Assembly (NCBI GenBank): GCA_973895155.1
Contig: OZ316892.1
Coordinates: 18,476,001-18,540,000 of the forward strand
DNA: 64,000 nucleotides
Reading direction: 5' to 3'
Source: Marsupella aquatica
Lineage: Eukaryota; Marchantiophyta
Below, in pieces: positions 36,101 through 44,866 of this stretch; within the stretch, counting starts at the first letter, position 1, and every line of letters starts with the position of its first letter. A program made the position numbers and the translations under genes. A model generated the notes under the pieces. The model was given only the letters and a program-made list of their open reading frames with translations. It did no database searches and was not told the DNA's origin.

Positions 36101-36423
36101 GCAGCCAAACCAGTGGAAACATGTAAAGGAGAAGAAGAAGGTCCAGTATGTACATGAGATTGGACCTCCAAAACCGGTGTCACAGGGGCTGATGAAGAAT
36201 GTAGTGAACCCTCTAGCGCCCTGAGGACAGCTCTAGCATCCAATTGTAAATCATGGCAACTGAAAAGTGGAGTTGTAAGAATCCTTTGTGCCATACCGGA
36301 GGTGAAATGCTCAAGCAGCTCAGGAGAAACAACTCCCTGTGAAATGACAGCAGCACCTGGTGGTGGAATGGATGTAGCTGCAGCTCCCTCCCCCCCTCGC
36401 CAACAAGGTGTGCTCTTCAGCAA
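32932..36423 (-). CDS. pol: Retrotransposon Pol, part 1: protease, DNA methyltransferase, reverse transcriptase
   Basis: A long frame of about 1160 codons; 36423 is simply where the open frame begins (TTG), not a proven start. At about residues 185-210 lies the aspartic protease active site (VVMLDTGAQ). Residues about 412-725 form a C5-cytosine methyltransferase: motif I LLELFGGISTGLEAL, motif IV GWECQGFS with the nucleophile Cys at about 506, motif VI ENT at about 546, a HRLCNFWTNL block in the motif VIII position, and the C-terminal ERE..MGF and LLGRVMDLNALTWLL blocks. Reverse transcriptase follows, with DYRPLN, LRQGFNQI, MPFGLKNAP and YIDD at about 1046. True coding in this frame ends near 33170, where the sequence continues in another frame. 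The methyltransferase resembles DNMT3-type more than DNMT1-type enzymes, by my reading of motif VIII. Confidence 0.85.
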   Translation of the reverse strand: MLKSTPCWRGGEGAAATSIPPPGAAVISQGVVSPELLEHFTSGMAQRILTTPLFSCHDLQLDARAVLRALEGSLHSSSAPVTPVLEVQSHVHTGPSSSPLHVSTGLAAPVSIAADCVTRATLDSGHAAPSFLAMLLSGKTVDTNSLHKVSHHLPRVVPSDRTSVSTTIAIVDNRNSVVKLEGHTPQVVMLDTGAQPVILGIQFAKKMGLLTDHLQQSKWHIRTASGTVEDVLGESSTLLTLTFNGGTNQELHFPVRCLVTNATTYDVLIGQEALFPPGFTIDNWHEHAYYRVDWHTDGSHLGYIPLDLHGAHTPMAHHCVLKAVHTATYVNHPLQDWIEEDDDEVAVAHAAARIATLSSNVDHQPEVVQRLQAAHGPLVAALCKFEDLGQHNGQPIAPILSAPVTWTPALDGLTLLELFGGISTGLEALLQSGMVVKQYIYVDIDPGARQVAESRLLEFSERFPQQFPHSAWKSAFSFFPSDIQLVQHRHLTLLGSLDLIIAGWECQGFSAAGHGAGLHDSRSGLFTALVQILTWAQSLYPAVGYIIENTPSQFDQRPQVKEDFSVVQHYLGPPLLIDAVHCGSYAHRLCNFWTNLAPPSLLELALHHTSRDTNLTVDQILDPDSSCQPVTRQEPAPWYPANTIGQPRAAWPTFVSFPGAHAFQGDGPGLVYRHSTGTWDEPSPEEREQAMGFQSSTTGHTQITRLARNALLGRVMDLNALTWLLVTCILFQMYIHPTSGVPALPLHGAATWHPDQVHLPLFNTHRFSPSVGGEEVPCNVADIISEFHGVDQPRSASTTSLGEASSPYQQHASSLDSGEASTSGSSSTSTSGPIPSVANYTFIMGNHLSKRQKDQLLNLLLKHENVFAFSMKDLGKCKTMQFSIELADETPIFRRRHHLSKHEWQLVDERCQELYEAGLIQPSTSDFAAATVMPAKKDSSGLWTEKRMCGDYRPLNLVTPQDRYPMPRPEEIFDSIGDSDIFTLVDLRQGFNQILLLAKDRKKTAFHGSNQLWEWLVMPFGLKNAPIFFQRVMDQVLQGAGFLKCYIDDVLVHNKGFDQHLLDLEELFLRLKKVNLKIHPKKCEFCQISSIPWAPHSSKWNHGSLGQGGIHLGNAHSYRCSHFEEFYWVVQLLSDLHQRFQYHCTPIVCFVEKECDLDMEYRC
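34250..35192 (-). other. C5-cytosine DNA methyltransferase domain inside Pol
   Basis: All core motifs can be followed without a stop or frame change: S-adenosylmethionine loop (motif I, minus strand from 35190), catalytic Cys codon at 34906-34908, ENT motif near 34787, an FWTNL block near 34650, and closing motifs to about 34260. The usual Pro before the catalytic Cys is Glu here. No separate target-recognition domain can be named; the variable stretch between the FWTNL block and ERE..MGF would hold it. Predicted reaction: methyl transfer to cytosine in DNA. Confidence 0.8.
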
Positions 36424-36505
36424 GTGTGAGTGGCTGAAAAGATTGGGGCATGATAGCCCGAGCTCCCCTGGCTCTAGTCATAGGACCGGCAGCAAGACCA
36501 TCAGC

Positions 36506-38014
36506 CTATACAATGCGGCGTGTGGGAGCAATACGGGAGGTAGCACTGGCCTGCTGGTAAGCAAAATAGGAAGGGCAGAATGAATCTGAAAATTCTGCTG
36601 TAATAGGCTGTGGAGCAGAGGACAACACACACTCACCCATATGAGCATCAAATGGCAAGCCATAGAAAGAGCGGGGTAGAGGTGCTAAACTGTCAGTGGT
36701 GCCTGGGCTAGGGATGGGTTGCACGTGACTAGCCGGTTGAGAAGGACCAGCAGAGGCAGTTGACTTGCCTTTGATGTTGGCAAGTTGGGCACGTAGGGAC
36801 TCAACCTCATGAGTCAGAGACTGGAGTTGAGTTGCCTGTGCGTTGTGAGCCTCCTTCTGAGCTGGTTGCTTCTGTTGCTGCTTGGGCGGTTTGTTGACAC
36901 TGGATGCTTTGCCACTGGAAGGAGGAGCAGTTGATGCAGTAGGAGCCCTCCTAGCTGGTGGGGGAGTGGAAGCAGGAGCAGGAGGAGGGGCCTGCTGTCG
37001 TAGCTGCTTCCTCTCTGGGAATTTGGCAAAACAAACTGCCTCCAAGTGACCCACTTTTCCGCAAAAATCACAAGACAGGTCCTCAGCAACAATATCACAG
37101 TCATTAGCCTTGTGATTGGGGTTACCACAGTAGTTGCAAGATGGCAGCATGAAAGCAGCATGGGCTGGCTTGGTCTTGGAACCATACTGTGGCACACGGG
37201 AAGGAGTGGCCAGTGTAGGGGCAGCAGCCTGGTACCTGGATCGCGGTGGACGTGCAATACTGGCCTCATAATGTGCATGGGCCAACTCAAGTTTCTCAGC
37301 AGTGTCATAGACATTGAGCAGGGTGTAGCTATCTCCAAACTCTGAGAATACTTGCTGCAATACTTGCGAATGGAGAGCTGGTGTGCCCTCCAATGCGCGA
37401 AGATAGCGATGAGCAGCTTCCAGGTCAGTGATGCTCTGGGTGTCCTCTTTTAGCTTGAGAAGCCGACGATACATCATCTTCAAGGTTTCATCGCGCTGCC
37501 TCACAAAGGTGGCCAACTGCATGATTTTGTCAGCACTCTTGATTGGGAATTCCAATTCAAGAACCTGGAAAAACTCAGCCACTGGATCAACAAAGGCAGG
37601 GGAATCAATGGTGGGAGAAATGCCTGATGTAGCCTGTGCCAAGACAGTGGGAGTAACTGGTGCAGTGGTAGGAACTGGAGTAGGAGGGGAAGTGGCAGGA
37701 GCAGCAGCATGGGCTGCAATGGCATTCTGTAATGCCAGCTGTGAGGCAGCCGCAATTGCAGTGGCATAGGCAGGGTTAGGCAATTGTGTGACAGCAAGCA
37801 GCCGGTGAGAGTGCTGCTCATACACATCCAAAGCCTCATGGTGCACATACCTGGCTAGCTGCTTAAATGCAAAAGCATTTGTGAAATTGCTGCCATACTT
37901 CAACTCCAATTCGTAAACGACAGTGTAGAAAGTGGATTTGAACTCACGCAAAGAAACAGTGCCTGGCCGCCCATTGAAGCGCTCAATGCGGCCAGATGAG
38001 TGACTGGCATCCAT
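36506..38014 (-). CDS. gag: Retrotransposon Gag with two CCHC zinc knuckles
   Basis: The frame is open upstream of 38014 but that is the first in-frame ATG; it yields about 502 residues. The N-terminal half has the capsid-like segment typical of gypsy Gag (RIERFNGRPG, then FYTVVYELELKYG) interrupted by an Ala/Pro-rich stretch. Two nucleocapsid knuckles of the C-x2-C-x4-H-x4-C type follow, CNYCGNPNHKANDC and CDFCGKVGHLEAVC. A Gln/Ala/Pro-rich linker with a short coiled-coil-like piece and a tail complete it. The product packages element RNA. The frame ends at a TAG but stays open beyond it, which suggests amber readthrough or a mutation between gag and pol. Confidence 0.85.
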   Translation of the reverse strand: MDASHSSGRIERFNGRPGTVSLREFKSTFYTVVYELELKYGSNFTNAFAFKQLARYVHHEALDVYEQHSHRLLAVTQLPNPAYATAIAAASQLALQNAIAAHAAAPATSPPTPVPTTAPVTPTVLAQATSGISPTIDSPAFVDPVAEFFQVLELEFPIKSADKIMQLATFVRQRDETLKMMYRRLLKLKEDTQSITDLEAAHRYLRALEGTPALHSQVLQQVFSEFGDSYTLLNVYDTAEKLELAHAHYEASIARPPRSRYQAAAPTLATPSRVPQYGSKTKPAHAAFMLPSCNYCGNPNHKANDCDIVAEDLSCDFCGKVGHLEAVCFAKFPERKQLRQQAPPPAPASTPPPARRAPTASTAPPSSGKASSVNKPPKQQQKQPAQKEAHNAQATQLQSLTHEVESLRAQLANIKGKSTASAGPSQPASHVQPIPSPGTTDSLAPLPRSFYGLPFDAHMGECVLSSAPQPITAEFSDSFCPSYFAYQQASATSRIAPTRRIV

Positions 38015-38285
38015 GCTGTATGTCGGTGAAGCTGGAACAATCACTGATGCAGAAGGAGTAAAGGGCAAAGAAGCAATAGTAGGCTTCGGGGTAGTGGTGA
38101 AGCGACCGCCAAATGTAGCAGAAGGGTTGCGTGGTGTGGGTGCTGCTGATGTCTGCTGACGTCGTCAAAATTGCCGAGACTCCAATGAAATGGGCACCAA
38201 CGGTCGTGGATCACTCTGTAAGTGGTACCTGGGCGTTGGTGGCGATGAGCTGCTACCTCCCGGCTCGTCTGCTGACATGCTGCAT

Positions 38286-38302
38286 GCTAACCCGGGGTGC
38301 CA
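38286..38302 (-). other. Candidate tRNA primer-binding site
   Basis: On the minus strand, two bases after a TGTACA end, the sequence TGGCACCCCGGGTTAGC begins. TGG pairs with a tRNA CCA end, and the two-base spacing from the LTR is typical. I cannot name the tRNA. Confidence 0.5.
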
Positions 38303-38304
38303 AA

Positions 38305-40502
38305 TGTACAAAATGTGTGAACACACATAAAAACCGTTACAAAGAAAAACCGTTGGAGAAAATGACCCTTAAAAGCGCAAATTCAGTCCCCTTCGCATTT
38401 GCCTATTATATACCAAATTGACCGTCTGATGTGTAGACACAGGACCCGCAGGGGTATGCAAATGATCTGACGTCGGCGGAAAGGAGGGCCCCTAAAATCT
38501 ATACACATCGGGCCCCATTGTGGACCCGGAAAGTGCAGCCATTCGGAATGGAAAGCAAGGGAGGAGAAAGGAAAAGAAATACGAGAAAAACGGGCCTGCC
38601 CCTAAGTGTACACACATCGGGTTTAAGGTGGACCGGCCGAATGTGTATAGGCAAGCGACCTATACACAACAATAAAACTGGCGCGCGGCTCTATGCTGTC
38701 GAGCAAGGCGAGGCGCAGCAAGGCGAAAGGAAAGAATCCAGCCCGAAAGACAAAGAAAGGGCGAGGCGAGGCAGGGTAAGTGCCAAAGAAAAACTGATGC
38801 AAAATTAAGGCAAGGGGGAACAGAAAGAAATGAGCCCCTCTTAATGGTTCCCCAACCCTCCATAGGGCTTCGTGCCCCCCTTTATGAACTCCCAAAGAGA
38901 AGCTACGAGCTCCCTCTCCCCTCCTTAATGATTCCTGTTGGGCCTTGTGCCCTTTCCCTCGCTTTGCTTCTGGCAGTGCTCCTCCTCCCCACTTAATGCT
39001 CCCTAGGGCTTGGTGCCCTCCTTTCGCTTCCCCCTCCTTCCTTAATGCTTGTGCCCTGCAGGGGGGGACTCCCAAGAGAGAGAGTCAAATGATTACTCCC
39101 CCTCCCCCTCTTTATTCTCCATAGGGCCTCGTGCCCTCTCCATGCGCTCGCTTCCCCCAGCTGCTTTGATTGCTGATAACGCCCGGTTTGATGTGACGGG
39201 CAACTTGCCGAGTTGCCGGGCACGTAAACTCGGCATTTGCCGGCCTGAAATGCTCTCATTTGACGCATATTCGTCATTATTCCCCGGCCCGGCCCGAACT
39301 TCTCCCGGCCCGGCCCGAACTCCTCCCGGCCTCTTCCCGGACCCGGCCCGGGCCCCCCTACCTCTCGTCACCCGGCCCCGGCCCCGGATTTACGCCCCGG
39401 CTTTACATCCCGGCCCGGCCCGGGTGGAGGAAGGCCCGGGTGGGGGGAGGGAGGAGGCCCGGCCCGGGTGGAGGGGGGCCCGGGTGGGGGGAGGGAGGAG
39501 GCCCGGCCCGGGTGGAGGGGGGCCCGGGTGTGGGGGGGGGGGCGAGGAGACCGGGTGGGGAGGAGGACGAGGCCCGGGTGGGGGGAGGGAGGAGGGCCGG
39601 CCCGGGTGGAGGGAGGCCCGGGGGGGAGGAGGCCCGGGTGGGGGGAGGCCCGGCCTGGGTGGAGGGAGGCCCGGGTGGGGGGGAGGAGGGAGGGGGGGGG
39701 GCTTTAGGGTCCGGGCCGGGGGGGGCGTTAGGGTCCGGGCCGGGAGGGTGAAGGGTCCGGGCTGGGGGGGGCGTTAGGGTCCGGGCCGGGAGGGTGAAGG
39801 GTCCAGGGCCGGGGGGGGGCGTTAGGGTCCGGGCCGGGGGAAGTTTAGGGTCCGGGGCCGGGAGGGAAGAGGACCGGGAGTACTCAGGCCGGGACCGGAT
39901 TTACTCGGGCCGGGACCGGATGAGGACGACCGGGAGAGACCGGGTGTCGGCTTGCCGGTTGACGGCCTTAAAATGGCCTATTTGCCGGGCAAGTCCAAAC
40001 CGGGTGATAACGGTAGGGAAAAAGAAGGAAGGAAATGTGCGAGGCAAGGGGCACGATGCCCTATGCACAGTCTGCACACCAAAGCGAAAGGAGTGGCGAG
40101 GCGACGAAGGCGAAAAATGGCAACAAAAAATAAGGGCGAAAAGAAAACGGGCGCGCGGCCCTATGTGTCGAGAAGCAGTTGCGCGGTGGCCGAGGCAGTC
40201 CGGAGGTTGTCGCACAGCAGCCGATGCAGGATGGCAGCCGCGGCCGGGAAATGGCCATAAAACCAACGAAAAAAGGGGCTTCAAAGGGTCGTTAAAAACT
40301 CCAGCAAGAGCACAGCGCCTTGTGCAGTCGGCAGCAAGTCGCCGACGAAGGTCACGGCAGTAGGTCGTGACGCAGGTTGCGGCCGGAAAAGAAAAACCTG
40401 GGCAAAACGCAAAACCTCCCGGAAGCGCTCCCCTTGTCTCCTCCTGGGTGTACTCCGCCAGTCCGAGAGTTTAAGTGTATACACATAAGTGATGTGTATA
40501 CA
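38305..40502 (-). repeat. Putative long 5' LTR, about 2.2 kb
   Basis: The inner end, TGTACA at 38305, is supported by its position next to the primer-binding site. The outer end is placed at TGTATACA near 40502 only because that matches the inner end in inverted form. The block contains repeated GGGC...GCCC hairpins (38860-39140) and a very GC-rich repeat tract (39280-39930). A duplicated piece reading GGCGCGCGGC(T/C)CTATG occurs near 38680 and 40150. No second copy of the LTR is in the window to confirm the limits. Confidence 0.4.
39280..39930. repeat. Extremely GC-rich imperfect tandem repeats (G-run tract)
   Basis: The tract consists of CCCGGCCCGAACT-type units followed by GCCCGGGTGGGGGGAGG units and then GGGTCCGGGCCGGG units. 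Plus-strand runs of four to nine G recur every 10-20 bases, so G-quadruplex formation is likely. The composition contrasts strongly with all surrounding DNA. Long Gly/Pro/Arg open frames across it are low-complexity artefacts. Confidence 0.75.
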
Positions 40503-41243
40503 AGGAAAAATCTAACTCTAACCCCATCGCTTGATTTTTCTGCAAAGAAATTGTACCGGCTTCGACGGAAATTGTCTAGACCGGCATGAGCAGCTGAGAA
40601 GCACAATGTTTCTGATCTTCTTCCCTTCACTCGGCAGTTCTTCTCGAATAAAAGGCGTAAGAGAAACAATTGTACTGAAATCGAATCGAAAACCGGCAGG
40701 ATGCCAAGATCGGCCGGGAGCATCTAACGAATCACTGTGTGAATCCCGTGTACGGAACCGACGAGCACTGTCTGAGCTTTGTCAACAGCGATTCGAGAAG
40801 AACTGAAAACCCACAAAGAAAGACATGCCCTAAGCAAGCAAAGTCCTGGCGTCACACTAACAAGCACATTTGCTTCAAGAACGGCCCAGACTTGCTACAA
40901 GAACATGTCGCTAACTCAAGTAGTACACTAGCCCTAACTACATACCTAGCGGGCAGGCGAGGGACATGCCGATGTGCATAAGAGGCACTGTCCCTCGGCA
41001 TGACACAATTTGTCTAGGTGTTAAGTCTTTGTAGAAAGAGCTAATTGTGAAGTCTTTTGTGTGCAAATTACTTTGATTAACCCCACTTGAAATGAGGCTT
41101 TGTGTAAAAAGAGAACTTCAGTATTCCTAATAGTCAAGTATTTTGTGTGCAAAGGGCTTTGGTGAACCCCACTTCAGGATGGAGACTGGGATGGAAGTAT
41201 GTGCATAAGCGAGACAACCGATGGACCTTAAATCGGAGCCTCA

Positions 41244-41432
41244 CTTGCCCCAATAAAGACCACTATGATTGGGCTATCCTAGCTAGGATAAATAACGTCA
41301 AGAAAACTTGCCCCAATAAAGACCACTATGATTGGGCTATGCTAGCTAGGATAACTAAGGTCAAGTAAACTTGCCCCAATAAAGACCACTATGATTGGGC
41401 CATGCTGGCTGGAATAACTAATGTCAAGAACA
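41244..41432 (+). repeat. Three-copy tandem repeat, 63-bp unit (21 codons)
   Basis: Copies begin CTTGCCCCAATAAAGACC at 41244, 41307 and 41370. The unit length is a multiple of three. The first two copies are open in one frame, encoding a repeated TCPNKDHYDWA peptide; a TAA separates copies two and three. It may be a decayed coding repeat or plain satellite DNA. Confidence 0.7.
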
Positions 41433-41675
41433 CTCTGACTGCACTTATGTGGATCTGTTTACCAAAGGTAGCATTCCAATGTGAACACATCCGCTCTCAT
41501 GTCTTCACCTGATGTACAATTGGCAGCTGCAATAATGGGCAGCAATGAATGGTGGGTCCCAATAGGAGACAATACATGAGTTTCCAAGGAAAGCTTTTCC
41601 AGAATGAGGAGGGAGACCCTTTGTTGGTGACAAGAGTGACAGAGTAGCGGATATTATGGAGACACCCCAATGCAG

Positions 41676-41785
41676 ATACGCAAAAGCTCTAACTTCACTT
41701 CTCCAGAACAGAGGAACTGCTTAAGCTACTATAGAGGCAAAAGCTCTAACTTCACTTCTCCATAACAGAGGAACTGATTAACCTA
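41676..41785. repeat. Two-copy tandem repeat, about 55-bp unit
   Basis: GCAAAAGCTCTAACTTCACT followed by TCTCCA(G/T)AACAGAGGAACTG occurs twice in succession. Confidence 0.6.
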
Positions 41786-43761
41786 CTCTACTTGGCAACT
41801 TATTTTTAGCATTCCAGCTAGTTTGTTGAAGTTGGTCTCTTCAGGTTTTGTTGGTCTGTTAAAAATAATGACGTCTAACACTAGGGACCCATGCAAGTAC
41901 TCAGGAGCCCTTCGAACTGTCCATGGCATATAGTTTAATTCGCATCCCCTAGTGGCATAACTCCACAGTGGTGGGGTCAACTGTAGTGAGAAATATATAT
42001 GTGACATTGGCAACGATAAAAAATGCCAAACTGGGCAATAAGAACTGAAAGCGAGGAGACTCAATAAAGGGGAGGAATCGGGGGAGGAAAGAACGGAAAA
42101 AATTCTAGGAAGAAAACAGCCGAATTACACTCAAATCTTACTCAAGCAAACAAACAAGAAACACATGCAAACAAGCAAACTGTACCATGACATTGTATTG
42201 TACACAATTCCTATCTTATTTCTGAGTCTACTTTTCTCGGTCTGTTTGCTGGTATATTGCTTATATCTAGCCCCAAAACAGGTATTCATGGCCAATTTGA
42301 GCAAGTAGCATAGTTTCCAAGGCATTACACCTCAGATTAATTTTTCAGGCTGTTCTGTCTAGGATTCAATTTCCTCCCAGCCCATTTTCCAGCCCACCAT
42401 TTTGGAACATCACAATTTTGTGCTAGGTGCCCAATGTTGTTTATGTAATTATCTTTTGTGCTAACCTGCTCACCACGAGGAAAGACACCATGATCACGAA
42501 GACAAATTTTCCCTCACGCCTCCGCATCAAAAATTGGAACCAAGGGAGCCTGCCGATGCAAGGGACGAATGTCACCAGACCTGGATCGAAGTCTCTTCGA
42601 GCTGTGTGGGGCTTGCGTCCTTGCCTAAGCACCTGTTCTCTCGTCTGCAGGGAGCTGCTCGCTGTCATCCGGTGCGCAGCAGAAAAGTTGACTGGATGGC
42701 TTTCATTTCGAAGATTGGACTTGTCCTATGTTTTGAGAGGACACATCGAAATGATGGTACTCGCTTCCCCCCACAACCTGCAGCCGTGTCCTATAGCTTG
42801 TAGCCCGGAATTGGATTGCTTTAGGTTGACTGCGGCGGCTCTCACTGAGAACGAAGTTGTTGGAAACTACATGCGTAGCCGAGACGCTGAAATTGTGGTG
42901 CCAGCTTCCCAAGTGCAACTGCAGCAGAAGATTACAATGGATCACAGCCCTTGAGTAAAAGCGTCTCAGTTAGAGCGGAGGACACTGCGAAATTGTGTTG
43001 CTCCCTTCTCAATCATATCACGCTGCGACCAAAATCTTTCCAGCTGCTTGAAGAACTGGGTAATATTGTAGTCTCTGTCGATCGCAGGATAGAGAGGCAT
43101 CATTCTAAAGCTCCCCAATGGATGCTCTGCAAAGGAGAGGCACAGACTCATCATTTTGCGTGGAGCATTTCTACTTTCCATATAAAAATTGGTAATGGAA
43201 AGGAACTGACGCGCTGGAATTTCTGTCGTCAATTCCTTCCGTCGCCAAATTTTAAAGCTGGAATTGCCCACGGATCCTCTAGGCCTTTACTTCATCACTC
43301 TGCCTGCTGCATCTGTACCACAAGGTCCGTGCTACGAACCTCCAGATCGAGCATGATTGAGAGGATTGGCCTCAATGAAATTTGCTATAATCCCGGAGCA
43401 TCAGGTCGACGAGATACATCACATGCATTGAGACAAGTCTCGATTGACTGATTGAGGGAACGGGATGGAATCCAAGGGAACTTGTGCTTTTGGGACACGC
43501 GCTCCGGCATTGGTCAGACATGATGACAGAGCCATTATGACAAGGAAGCGAATAGGGCGTTTACAGACATTTGTTTATGGAACAGTCAATTTATTTTCAT
43601 GGAAGAGTGAGTTAACAATGGTTAATATATATAGTTTCTCTACAGCATGTTGAGCAAGTTACAGCTAATGCACTTCGTGATTTTTATTTATAACTAGAAA
43701 GCCAAAAGCATACCCATCAAACAGAGAACACGCGCACGTCCTGCTTTGAAGCATCCAATGT

Positions 43762-44012
43762 TATGCAGGGTAGCCACAAGCACTATACCCAATTATCCCA
43801 CAGAGACCCAGACCAGGGCTGGAGAGGTTGGACCAGGGCCCCAAAACTGACCAGTTAGGGACTGAAGAGAAACCAAGATTCCCACCAGTACACCCCACCC
43901 ACACATACACACCCTTACTCTCATATCCCCTGCATATTCTTGAGGGGGATTGAACTTGGGACCTCTTTGTTCTGGGCTCATCCCTCTAGCTAACTGACCA
44001 AAGCCAACTAGT
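43762..44012 (-). mobile_element. tRNA-derived SINE
   Basis: On the minus strand the head reads GGTCAGTTAGCTAGAGG, an A-box-like sequence, and about 40 bases later AAGTTCAATCCC, a B-box-like sequence, as in a tRNA gene with a decayed anticodon arm. A roughly 190-base body follows that is shared with the fragment at 20362-20582. The element has no coding capacity. Pol III transcription is inferred from the boxes. Confidence 0.6.
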
Positions 44013-44414
44013 TTATCTTGATTTTTTACTCCTTAATTTTTGGTGCTTCATGGAGAAGAATGCAATAGTCCAAATTTGAATTGGAATGGTACACTTATAG
44101 AAAGGAAAGAAAAGTCCATTTTTGACTATATGCAAGAATTTGGGTATTTGGTCTTTGAGTGAGGAGGCCTTCCATTGGGGTACCAAGATCCTTTGAGTAA
44201 TTAATTAATTGATTTTCTGACACAAACACTTTCAGCTGCCTATCCCTCCCTTCTCCACATTGTCTCACTATCAACTCATTGGTTAGATCACCACTCTCTT
44301 GAAGCCAGAGTGATACAGAGAGTGAGCACAGTCATACAACAAGCAACAAACATGAAGATTTGTTTTTCTGGTCAAAAACAGAAGGTTATCCCAAAACTGG
44401 ACAAAAGTCTGTAT

Positions 44415-44866
44415 AAAAAGGGAGATTTGCTTGGTGGAACTTCAAATGAAAACTAGCTACCCCTTAAGTCCAAATGGCTCAATGAGACCCCAAAAGTATT
44501 TTTACATGGGTTTGCTGTGGGAAAACCGAGTAATCAGAATTTTTGGCAGACCAGGATTGCGTGAACATTGGGTGCACTACATTTTGCTAGTGAAAACCTG
44601 AGTCTCCCTGTCTGTGAGCCTCCCAAGGACATTGAAGGGAATCCGAGGGAACGGGTTGTCCCTTACCTGTGCCCCACCCTCACTTTTCCCCCATCTAACC
44701 CACTTCCTCTGCCAAAAATTCTGACAACCTGGTTCTCCCATTGCAAACCCAGTAAACATACTTTTGGGGTCCCACCTAGCCATGTTGGACTTATGGGGAC
44801 AGGGGCCTGGTTTAGTAGCGTGTTTTCATTTGAGGCCCCACCACGCAAATCTCTCTATTTAAAACA
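44415..44866. mobile_element. Long foldback element, arms about 130-155 bp
   Basis: The left arm (about 44415-44549) and right arm (about 44709-44866) are imperfect inverted copies. Shared blocks include GAGATTTGC/GCAAATCTC, CAAATGAAAAC/GTTTTCATTTG, ACCCCAAAAGTA/TACTTTTGGGGT and ATTTTTGGCAG/CTGCCAAAAAT. The 160-base loop has no gene. It could be a MITE or foldback transposon, and its RNA would form a long hairpin. Confidence 0.7.

Larger units (their letters stand above)
30900..40502 (-). mobile_element. Ty3/gypsy LTR retrotransposon carrying a DNA methyltransferase and PHD finger
   Basis: Read on the minus strand the element runs: putative LTR (38305-40502), primer-binding site (38286-38302), gag, aspartic protease, C5-cytosine methyltransferase, reverse transcriptase, RNase H, integrase, PHD finger. 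RT-RNaseH before integrase is the Ty3/gypsy order. Lesions or recoding points are a TAG at 36506-36508 after gag, a G7 run at 36390-36396, a frame change near 33167-33176, and a TAG at 30969-30971. No downstream LTR matching the upstream one was found to 28.9 kb, so the 3' side is probably truncated or rearranged. The outer limits are estimates. Cytosine methyltransferases carried by retrotransposons are, as I recall, known from a few algae and dinoflagellates; the PHD finger in the same polyprotein is the added novelty. Confidence 0.85.

Noticed and set aside
39049-39777. Open frames of up to 242 codons rich in Gly, Pro and Arg.
   Set aside because: They run through a GC-rich repeat tract where stop codons are rare in every frame; no domain and overlapping frames of the same kind.
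42427-43451. Two adjoining plus-strand frames of 175 and 166 codons.
   Set aside because: No recognisable motif, no splice-supported extension, and similar-length frames on the opposite strand.
43870-44012. Possible functional tRNA gene on the minus strand.
   Set aside because: The A- and B-box-like sequences are present but the acceptor and anticodon stems do not form a tRNA, and the sequence continues into a SINE body.
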